Shown: piece after piece, positions 1-4,744 of the stretch
How positions within the stretch are numbered: the first letter of the stretch is position 1
How the letters are laid out: the number at the start of each line of letters is the position of its first letter
From: Phycisphaerales bacterium UBA7708
GTDB taxonomy: Bacteria; Planctomycetota; Phycisphaerae; Sedimentisphaerales; Anaerohalosphaeraceae
DNA length: 7,157 nucleotides
Direction of reading: 5' to 3'
Assembly: GCA_002482415.1 (NCBI GenBank)
Contig: DLFY01000282.1
Location: forward strand, 1 to 7,157
Program-made: the position numbers and the translations under genes
The notes under the pieces: model-generated
What the model saw: only the letters and a program-made list of their open reading frames with translations
Told to the model about the DNA's origin: nothing
Databases searched by the model: none

Positions 1-1452
1 ATAGACAGGGCCAGCGCGCAAAAGTTGGAGGAATGCCTGCTCAGTTTCGGCGTGACCGCGCACGTCATCCATGTGACGCACGGGCCTGCCATCACGCGCT
101 ACGAGCTCCAGCCCGCGCCGGGCGTGAAGGTCAGCCGGATCGTGGGCCTGACCGACGACATTGCCCTGAACATGGCGGCCTTCGGCGTGCGCATCGAGGC
201 CCCGATCCCGGGCAAGGCGGCCATCGGCATCGAGATCCCCAACGAGAAGATCTCCACGGTCACGCTCCGGGAGGTCCTGGAAAGCGAGGAGGTCCAGCGC
301 CATTCCTCCAAGCTGGCCGTCGCGCTGGGCAAGGACATCGCGGGCAAGCGCATCATCGCGGACCTTGCGCGCATGCCGCACGTGCTGATCGCGGGCGCGA
401 CCGGCTCGGGCAAGTCCGTGTGCATCAACACGATCATCACCAGCATCATCTACCGCGCCACGCCGGCGGAGGTCCGCCTGATCCTCGTGGATCCCAAGGT
501 GGTGGAGCTTTCGGTCTACAACGGCATTCCGCACCTGCTCGTACCGGTCGTCACGGAGCCGAAAAAGGCCTCGGGCGCGCTGAATTGGGCGGTCATGGAG
601 ATGGACGAGCGGTATAAGAAGTTCGCCACGCGCGGCGTGCGGGACATCCGGGGCTTCAACGCCAGGCGCGACCCCGAAGAACCCTTGATGCCGCAGATCG
701 TGGTCATCATCGACGAGCTGGCGGACCTGATGATGACCAGCGCCAAGGAAGTCGAAGCGTATATCGTGCGTATTGCCCAGAAGAGCCGTGCCGTCGGTAT
801 TCACCTGGTGGTTGCGACCCAGCGTCCGCAGGCGACGGTCGTGACCGGCCTGATTAAGGCCAACATGCCCTGTCGTATCGGCTTCCGCGTGGCGGCCCGC
901 ATGGACAGCCGCATTATCCTTGACCAGAACGGTGCTGAGGCGCTACTGGGACAGGGCGATATGCTGTTCCTCAAGCCCGGCACCAGCGACCTGATTCGCT
1001 CGCAGGGTGCGTACCTGGATGATGATGAAATCCGCGGCATCGTGACTTTCCTCAAGGATGTGGCCCAGCCGCAGTATCATCCCGATTTGATTCAGATGAA
1101 CCGTATTGACATCGGCGAAGGCAGCAAGGACGACCTGTTTGACGATGCGGTGCGGATTGTGCTGGAAACCAAACGCGGCAGTGTGTCGCTGCTGCAGCGG
1201 AAATTGTCGATTGGCTATGCCCGCGCCAGCCGGATTATCGAGATGATGGCCAACGCCGGCATCCTTGGTGAATACAAGGGCTCGCAGGCCCGCGAAGTGA
1301 CCATGACGGTGGACGAGTACGAGCAGATGCGCAAGAATATGCTGGCCGATGAAGTCGCCGGATATAAGGATCTGGCCCAGGAAGCCGCTGGTGACGAAGA
1401 CTATGACAGTCCCACTGAGGAACTCGACGAAGACGGGGACGACGAAAAATAA
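1..1452 (+). CDS. ftsK: DNA translocase FtsK, C-terminal motor and gamma domains (5' partial)
   Basis: FtsK/SpoIIIE is a hexameric ATP-driven DNA pump at the division septum that clears chromosome ends and, in many bacteria, activates XerCD recombination at dif. The reading frame is open from base 1, so the TTG at 25 is not the true start; the membrane domain and linker lie upstream of the window. The 483 visible residues begin in the alpha domain (SFGV, GPAITRYEL, PAPGVKVSRI). Walker A, GATGSGKS, is at residues 132-139 and Walker B, IVVIIDE, at 233-239. They are followed by the family signatures AQKSRAVGIHLVVATQRP and GQGDMLFL. Residues about 377-435 (from DDLFDDAV) are the winged-helix gamma domain, which reads polar KOPS sequences in known homologues. 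The last 25 or so residues are a very acidic tail. Codon use changes near base 770. The next gene starts 21 bp downstream. Identification is very secure. Confidence 0.97.
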   Translation: MDRASAQKLEECLLSFGVTAHVIHVTHGPAITRYELQPAPGVKVSRIVGLTDDIALNMAAFGVRIEAPIPGKAAIGIEIPNEKISTVTLREVLESEEVQRHSSKLAVALGKDIAGKRIIADLARMPHVLIAGATGSGKSVCINTIITSIIYRATPAEVRLILVDPKVVELSVYNGIPHLLVPVVTEPKKASGALNWAVMEMDERYKKFATRGVRDIRGFNARRDPEEPLMPQIVVIIDELADLMMTSAKEVEAYIVRIAQKSRAVGIHLVVATQRPQATVVTGLIKANMPCRIGFRVAARMDSRIILDQNGAEALLGQGDMLFLKPGTSDLIRSQGAYLDDDEIRGIVTFLKDVAQPQYHPDLIQMNRIDIGEGSKDDLFDDAVRIVLETKRGSVSLLQRKLSIGYARASRIIEMMANAGILGEYKGSQAREVTMTVDEYEQMRKNMLADEVAGYKDLAQEAAGDEDYDSPTEELDEDGDDEK

Positions 1453-1473
1453 ATCGAGTGAAGACGGGGGTAT

Positions 1474-2535
1474 ATGAACACGACTGAGTCATCCGGGCAG
1501 GACAAGCCGCGGCGGCGGAAACGCTACAGCGGCACGCATCCGAAGCATTTTACCGAAAAATACAAGGAACACGCCATCGATGTGCATCCGGAGCTGCTGG
1601 AGCATCTTCGGGCCAAGGGCAAGACGCCTGCGGGGGCACATATCCCGATACTGGTCCATGAGGTCATGGAAGTGCTCAGGCCCGCGGCGGGGGAGGTGGT
1701 GGCGGACTGTACGCTGGGCTATGGCGGTCATGCGGCGGAATTCATGCGGCGAATCGGGCCGACGGGCCGGCTGGTGGGCTTTGATGTGGATGGGGCCGAA
1801 CTGGAACGGACGCGCAATCGGCTGGAGCCGCTGGGGGTGCCGATGAGCCTGCATCGGAGCAATTTTGCGGGGATTGCCAATGTGATGACTAAGGCGGGGC
1901 TGGAGGGGTTTGATGTGATATTCGCCGACCTGGGGCTGTCGAGTATGCAGATTGATAATCCCGCCCGCGGGATGAGCTATAAGCATGGCGGGCCGCTGGA
2001 TATGCGGATGGATGACCGGCGGCAGCGGACGGCGGCGGATTTGCTCAATACATTGTCGGAAAAGGAACTGGTCGAGGCGCTGGAAGAACTGGCCGATGAG
2101 CCGGACTGCCGGGCGATTGCACGGCAGGTGGTCCGGCAGCGTGCGACGGAGAAATTCGTCGAGACAGGGCAGCTTGTCGCGCTGATTTTTGATGTCAAGG
2201 GCATCACGATGTCGGACTGGAAGCGGCGGCAGAATCCGGGACTGCTGCACCCGGCGGCGCGGACGTTTCAGGCGCTGCGGATGCTGGTTAATGATGAACT
2301 GGGGACGCTGAAGGAATTGCTGCGGGTGGTGCCGTACTGCCTGAAGCCGGGTGGGCGGATCGGGATACTCAGTTTTCACAGCGGCGAAGACCGGCTGGTC
2401 AAACATGCCTTTGCCGATGGAGTACGTGAGGGTGTGTATTCGATGGCGGCTAAAGAAGTGATTACGCCGTCGCGTGACGAGATTGCATCCAACCCGCGCA
2501 GTGCGTCGGCAAAATTACGCTGGGCCATCAAATAA
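1474..2535 (+). CDS. rsmH: 16S rRNA (cytosine(1402)-N(4))-methyltransferase RsmH (MraW)
   Basis: RsmH uses S-adenosylmethionine to methylate N4 of C1402 in the 16S rRNA decoding centre. Visible family motifs, in order, are HIPILVHEVMEVL, the SAM-binding DCTLGYGGH (residues 78-86), ADLGLSS (151-157), GPLDMRMD, HPAARTFQALR (259-269), SFHSGEDR (300-307) and the C-terminal NPRSASAKLR. The protein has 353 residues against roughly 310 in E. coli. Most of the excess is a basic N-terminal extension of about 50 residues (RRRKRYSGTHPKHF), which I recall from some environmental lineages; the usual SFHSLEDR reads SFHSGEDR here. The ATG at 1474 is preceded by GACGGGGG, a weak Shine-Dalgarno, so coupling to ftsK 21 bp upstream is likely. 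The gene sits outside the usual mraZ-rsmH-ftsL-ftsI division cluster, since no ftsL follows. It converges with the minus-strand gene downstream. Confidence 0.96.
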   Translation: MNTTESSGQDKPRRRKRYSGTHPKHFTEKYKEHAIDVHPELLEHLRAKGKTPAGAHIPILVHEVMEVLRPAAGEVVADCTLGYGGHAAEFMRRIGPTGRLVGFDVDGAELERTRNRLEPLGVPMSLHRSNFAGIANVMTKAGLEGFDVIFADLGLSSMQIDNPARGMSYKHGGPLDMRMDDRRQRTAADLLNTLSEKELVEALEELADEPDCRAIARQVVRQRATEKFVETGQLVALIFDVKGITMSDWKRRQNPGLLHPAARTFQALRMLVNDELGTLKELLRVVPYCLKPGGRIGILSFHSGEDRLVKHAFADGVREGVYSMAAKEVITPSRDEIASNPRSASAKLRWAIK

Positions 2536-2562
2536 AAAAGCCGCGAGGTGGCCGATGGCCAC
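2524..2562. repeat. Truncated relative of the double-hairpin element with a GC-rich hairpin at the rsmH stop
   Basis: The rsmH stop codon lies inside GGCCATCAAATAAAAAAG followed by CCGCGAGG. The same string, with one change (GGCCATAAAATAAAAAAG), opens the full element copy at 3498. The similarity ends after GCCGCGAGG, and a perfect hairpin takes over: GTGGCC (2548-2553), loop GAT, GGCCAC (2557-2562). On the plus strand there is no T-run after this hairpin, so it is not a standard terminator for rsmH. On the minus strand it is followed within 8 bases by six T residues, so it may act as a backup terminator for minus-strand transcripts. Confidence 0.55.
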
Positions 2563-2638
2563 TGTTATGCCGCGTGTATGCACGGGGTTATGTTGTCCTG
2601 CATAGCCGCGAACGGGATGGGAGACATAAAGGGGGCTG

Positions 2639-2708
2639 TAAAATAAAAAAAGCCGCGAGGGTTGCCCGCGGCTTATATACAAAAGTGATGTATGGTGACA
2701 TCACCCTC
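2639..2708. repeat. Double-hairpin repeat element, copy 1 (70 bp)
   Basis: This copy matches 3501-3568 over its whole length, with six mismatched bases and two single-base gaps by my hand alignment. It contains an A-rich start (TAAAATAAAAAAA), a GC hairpin GCCGCG...CGCGGC (2652-2672), the spacer TATATACAAAA, and a second hairpin GTGATGT (2685-2691), loop ATGGTG, ACATCAC (2698-2704), then CCTC. GAGGGT at 2657-2662 can also pair with ACCCTC at 2703-2708. This fold would compete with both hairpins. The copy lies between the convergent ends of rsmH and the PEP-CTERM gene. Confidence 0.85.
2640..2672 (-). terminator. Rho-independent terminator of the PEP-CTERM gene (minus strand)
   Basis: Read on the minus strand, the GC-rich hairpin (arms GCCGCG and CGCGGC, with further GGG/CCC pairing inside) is followed directly by TTTTTTTATTTT. 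This is a classic intrinsic terminator, ending about 75 bases past the stop codon of the PEP-CTERM gene. Confidence 0.85.
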
Positions 2709-2723
2709 ATTTTTTTATTTTTT
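2685..2723 (+). terminator. Probable plus-strand terminator downstream of rsmH
   Basis: A perfect 7-bp stem (GTGATGT/ACATCAC, 6-base loop) is followed after CCTCA by ATTTTTTTATTTTTT. This suits termination of rsmH read-through about 170 bases past its stop. The stem is AT-richer than ideal and four to five bases separate it from the T-run. The T-run overlaps the end of the converging PEP-CTERM gene, so the region serves both strands. Confidence 0.55.
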
Positions 2724-3383
2724 ACGCATTCTCAGAGCCATTCCGCCCAGACCCAGAATCAGCAGTGTTGCCGGTTCGGGAATGCCGGCGATTTCGATAT
2801 TGTCGATGGCGAACTTATCGTTGCCGGGACCTTCCACGAGGTCGTCCAGCCGAAGCTGGACATAAGATTGATTATTGATGGCGCTATATGCGGATAAATC
2901 CAATGTTACGGAATACCATGAATCGGTGGCCCAGCCGGGGGTGATGGCCTGGTTGTCGGCGACCTGGGTCCACTTGCCGTCGGCGGCGGTGCGATAGGCA
3001 AAATCAAAGCTGGTTGCCAGTTCGGATTTGTAATCCCATCGGATGGTCAGGCCGGTGAAGCCTGTGGTGTTGAGCGTGATGATTAATGCAGCGTCGTTGT
3101 CTGAGCCGGATTTGTTGATGTCGTCCCATGCAGCACCCTGGCCGGCGATATGCGAAATGCCGGCAGAGTCGGTATAGGCGATGCCGTTTTTGCCGTTGGT
3201 GTCGAGGCCGGACCCGAGCAGGGACAATGTCGGGGCGGTGGCGGTGTTGTAATAGGCCGGGCTTTCGGTGTAGAAGGCACTGCTGTCGCCGAAATTCCAG
3301 ACGGCTAAAACAGAGGCTGAAGCCGGCACTGTAATTGCCAGAACAGCACACAAGGCAAGACTGAAAAACAGGGTGGTTTTCAT
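2715..3383 (-). CDS. PEP-CTERM sorting domain protein, exported
   Basis: This is a 222-residue exported protein of unknown specific role. It opens with a Sec signal peptide (MKTTLFFSLALCAVLAITVP, likely cleaved after ASA near residue 23). The mature part begins SVLAVWNFGDSS, as in many planctomycete surface proteins, and is rich in Ser, Thr, Asn, Asp, Tyr and Trp with alternating hydrophobics, which suggests a beta-sandwich. It ends with NDKFAIDNIEIAG and a PEP-CTERM tail: IPEPATLL near residues 201-208, a short hydrophobic helix, then RMRKK. In known systems an exosortase recognises this tail at the inner membrane and processes the protein for the envelope or biofilm matrix. No exosortase is encoded in the window. 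The ATG at 3383 follows AGGAGAGGAG at ideal distance, and a strong promoter lies upstream. The gene is monocistronic and opposite in direction to its neighbours. The sorting class is certain; ligand or carbohydrate binding is only a guess. Confidence 0.93.
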   Translation of the reverse strand: MKTTLFFSLALCAVLAITVPASASVLAVWNFGDSSAFYTESPAYYNTATAPTLSLLGSGLDTNGKNGIAYTDSAGISHIAGQGAAWDDINKSGSDNDAALIITLNTTGFTGLTIRWDYKSELATSFDFAYRTAADGKWTQVADNQAITPGWATDSWYSVTLDLSAYSAINNQSYVQLRLDDLVEGPGNDKFAIDNIEIAGIPEPATLLILGLGGMALRMRKK

Positions 3384-3388
3384 TATTT

Positions 3389-3400
3389 CTCCTCTCCTTT
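3389..3400 (-). promoter_or_regulatory. Strong ribosome binding site of the PEP-CTERM gene
   Basis: The minus strand reads AAAGGAGAGGAG, then AAATA and ATG. It contains two overlapping Shine-Dalgarno matches, AAGGAG (spacing 10) and AGGAG (spacing 5). This fixes the start at 3383 and suggests efficient translation. Confidence 0.85.
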
Positions 3401-3410
3401 AGTCAAACTA

Positions 3411-3423
3411 TTGTAAGACGATA
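3411..3423 (+). repeat. 13-bp direct repeat TTGTAAGACGATA, copy 1
   Basis: This exact 13-base string recurs at 3745-3757 in the same orientation. This copy lies in the untranslated leader of the PEP-CTERM transcript, about 28 bases before its start codon, where it reads TATCGTCTTACAA. Confidence 0.8.
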
Positions 3424-3443
3424 TATCAAAATAATATGGACAA

Positions 3444-3472
3444 ATCATAGCAGATTTTGCAGTCTAAGTCAA
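3444..3472 (-). promoter_or_regulatory. Sigma70-type promoter with extended -10 for the PEP-CTERM gene
   Basis: On the minus strand the -35 is TTGACT (3472-3467), the spacer is 17 bases, and the -10 is TATGAT (3449-3444), preceded by TGC, which gives an extended -10 (TGCTATGAT). Transcription should start near 3437, leaving a leader of about 54 bases. The leader contains TATCGTCTTACAA, which recurs upstream of the transporter operon. Confidence 0.78.
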
Positions 3473-3500
3473 GAAAATAGATGGAAGCTTCGGCAGGCCA

Positions 3501-3568
3501 TAAAATAAAAAAGCCGCGAGGGTCACCCGCGGCCTATAGTCAAAAGTGATGTTGGTGTCATCACCCTC
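3501..3568. repeat. Double-hairpin repeat element, copy 2 (68 bp)
   Basis: Same architecture and orientation as copy 1. It has a TAAAATAAAAAA start, a GC hairpin at 3513-3533 (arms GCCGCG/CGCGGC, inner GGGT/ACCC changed in concert with copy 1), then CAAAA and a second hairpin GTGATG (3546-3551), loop TTGGTGT, CATCAC (3559-3564), then CCTC. GAGGGT (3518-3523) and ACCCTC (3563-3568) again allow an alternative fold. In this copy no gene ends next to the element. Confidence 0.85.
3502..3533 (-). terminator. Intrinsic terminator within element copy 2 (minus strand)
   Basis: On the minus strand the GC hairpin (3533-3513) is followed at once by TTTTTTATTTT. It would stop any transcript started at the minus-strand promoter at 3641-3669, and it insulates the PEP-CTERM promoter, whose -35 begins 30 bases further on. 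Confidence 0.75.
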
Positions 3569-3634
3569 TCTTTTGCGTTTTCAAGTGCTTGTTGGCACCT
3601 GCATCTATTTTAGCATGGTTATACCTTAATAGTG
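3502..3634 (-). ncRNA. Candidate small RNA of about 130 nt, or remnant of a deleted gene
   Basis: A near-consensus minus-strand promoter and an intrinsic terminator bracket this stretch with no credible ORF between them. The only ATG near the 5' end opens a three-codon frame, and no Shine-Dalgarno is visible. The 3' half is the double-hairpin element, and the 5' 65 or so bases are AT-rich and unstructured to the eye. A frame ending at TGA just inside the element reads HLKTQKRG, faintly like the basic end of a PEP-CTERM tail. A deleted duplicate of the neighbouring gene is therefore an equal possibility. No known RNA family was recognised. Confidence 0.33.
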
Positions 3635-3640
3635 GATAAG

Positions 3641-3669
3641 ATTGTATCAAATCAGGCATTTTGAGTCAA
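3641..3669 (-). promoter_or_regulatory. Second sigma70-like promoter, minus strand, with no gene behind it
   Basis: The minus strand shows TTGACT (3669-3664), a 17-base spacer and TACAAT (3646-3641). The -35 hexamer and spacer length equal those of the PEP-CTERM promoter. The predicted start is near 3634, leading straight into element copy 2. Confidence 0.58.
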
Positions 3670-3744
3670 CTCTAAAAGCTGGATGGGGAATCAGGTTTTT
3701 GTTTGCTTTCTCCCTATAAGGGGACTAAGCTTTACCTGTTTTCG

Positions 3745-3757
3745 TTGTAAGACGATA
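3745..3757 (+). repeat. 13-bp direct repeat TTGTAAGACGATA, copy 2
   Basis: This is identical to 3411-3423. It lies 34 bases before the GTG start of the BASS transporter. Its right end (ATA, then GG) takes part in a possible weak stem with TTTACCT at 3731-3737. Confidence 0.8.
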
Positions 3758-3790
3758 GGTAGAAAGATGTTAGATTAGAAAGTCGCCGTT

Positions 3791-4744
3791 GTGTATAGAC
3801 AAATCCTACAAGGATACAGTCGGCTTTTTGGGCTGTGGATAGTGCTGGCCGGGATGGTGGCGTATTTTTGGCCCGGCGTGTTTGCGGGGGCACAGCGATA
3901 TAACCTGTATTTTTTTGCGTTGACGATGTTTGGCATCGGGGCGGTGCTGACGCCGGCGGATTTTATGCCGGTGGTGCGGCAGCCGTGGCTGATACTGCTG
4001 GGGACGGCGGCGCAATATACGATTATGCCGTTTGGGGCGTTTCTGATTGCGCGGGTGTTTCAGTTGCCCGATGAGCTGGCGGCGGGGTTGATTCTGGCCG
4101 GGTGTGCGCCGGGGGCGATGTCCAGCAATGTGATTTGTTATATTTCGGGGGCCGATACTGCGTATTCGGTGGCACTGACGTCGGTATCGACGCTGTTGTG
4201 TCCGCTGATGACGGCGGGGCTGACCAAACTTCTGGTGGGGGCGCGGCTGGAGGTTAGTTTCTGGAAGATGTTTTTCGATTTGATTTTGACGGTCATTGTG
4301 CCGCTGGCGGCGGGTTTTACGTTTCGCCATTTCTTCAGGCGGTTTGCAGAGGCGGTCAAAGATGTCTTTCCGGCGGTTTCGGTGACGTTTATCTTTTTTA
4401 TCTGTGCAGTGGTGATTGCGGCCAATCATGACCGGATTGCGGAGATGACGTCAATGATTTTACTGGTGGTGGTGATATTGAATGTCGGCGGGCTGTCATT
4501 CGGGTATCTGCTGGGAACGCTGTTCAAGCTCGGCATTCCGCAGCGGCGGACGCTGAGTATTGAAATCGGGATGCAGAACGCCGGTCTTGGCAGTGTGCTG
4601 GCGATTCAGAATTTCGGGCCGCGTGCGGCGGTGCCGACGGCGCTGTTTGTGTATGTGTGTATCTTCACCGCGGCGATTCTGTGTGAGTTTTGGAAACGCA
4701 GCCGGGTAAATCCGGCACAGAATAAGACTGTGACAACGCCATGA
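3791..4744 (+). CDS. BASS-family sodium-dependent transporter
   Basis: This is a 317-residue inner-membrane protein of the bile acid:sodium symporter (BASS) fold with about ten hydrophobic segments. Typical motifs are MFGIGAVLTPADF (TM2), GCAPGAMSSNVICY (TM4) and IEIGMQNAG (TM9). The sodium ligands I recall for the crystallised Neisseria homologue ASBT-NM (Q77, S114, N115, S128, T132, E260, M263, Q264) all have identical residues here at a constant offset of two: Q75, S112, N113, S126, T130, E258, M261, Q262. Sodium coupling is therefore very likely intact. Bacterial members carry varied organic anions, PanS exporting ketopantoate for example, so the substrate cannot be named. The GTG at 3791 is the first usable start after an in-frame TAG at 3776. 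No clear Shine-Dalgarno precedes it, and a start at ATG 3851 would remove TM1. The stop overlaps the next gene's ATG. Confidence 0.92.
   Translation: MYRQILQGYSRLFGLWIVLAGMVAYFWPGVFAGAQRYNLYFFALTMFGIGAVLTPADFMPVVRQPWLILLGTAAQYTIMPFGAFLIARVFQLPDELAAGLILAGCAPGAMSSNVICYISGADTAYSVALTSVSTLLCPLMTAGLTKLLVGARLEVSFWKMFFDLILTVIVPLAAGFTFRHFFRRFAEAVKDVFPAVSVTFIFFICAVVIAANHDRIAEMTSMILLVVVILNVGGLSFGYLLGTLFKLGIPQRRTLSIEIGMQNAGLGSVLAIQNFGPRAAVPTALFVYVCIFTAAILCEFWKRSRVNPAQNKTVTTP

Larger units (their letters stand above)
3384..3790. other. 407-bp intergenic control region between divergent genes
   Basis: No credible protein gene was found here. From left to right it holds the leader and promoter of the PEP-CTERM gene (to 3472), copy 2 of the double-hairpin element (3501-3568), a 70-base AT-rich stretch, a second minus-strand promoter (3641-3669), and about 120 bases upstream of the BASS transporter. 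In that last part, TTTACCT (3731-3737) can pair with AGGTAGA (3757-3763) around a loop containing part of a 13-bp repeat. CCCTATAAGGG (3712-3722) is a short imperfect palindrome. I found no convincing plus-strand promoter for the transporter operon; possible hexamers such as TTTACC with GATAGG are poor. The region is clearly richer in A+T than the flanking genes. Confidence 0.7.

Noticed and set aside
1489..2406. Minus-strand 305-codon ORF opposite rsmH
   Set aside because: It is rich in Pro, Arg, His and Gln, as expected for the antisense shadow of a GC-rich gene, and rsmH is secure by its motifs.
2577..2604. TATGCA...TGCATA inverted repeat after rsmH
   Set aside because: A 6-bp AT-rich stem around a 16-base loop with no T-run is too weak to call a structure or terminator.
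2574..2897. Plus-strand 107-codon ORF downstream of rsmH
   Set aside because: It runs through the terminator element and antisense into the well-supported PEP-CTERM gene. It has no ribosome binding site and low-complexity, incoherent protein sequence.
2524..3568. CRISPR array or insertion sequence suggested by the repeated units
   Set aside because: There are only two full copies and one partial, 860 bases apart, with no regular spacers, no cas or transposase gene and no target-site duplication seen.
3592..3605. TTGGCACCTGCAT as a sigma54 promoter
   Set aside because: The GG and GC elements are not separated by the required ten bases; the GC falls about six bases after the GG.
3806..4429. 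Minus-strand 207-codon ORF opposite the BASS gene
   Set aside because: Extreme Arg, His, Gln and Pro content and no recognisable motif; it is the antisense shadow of a hydrophobic membrane protein.
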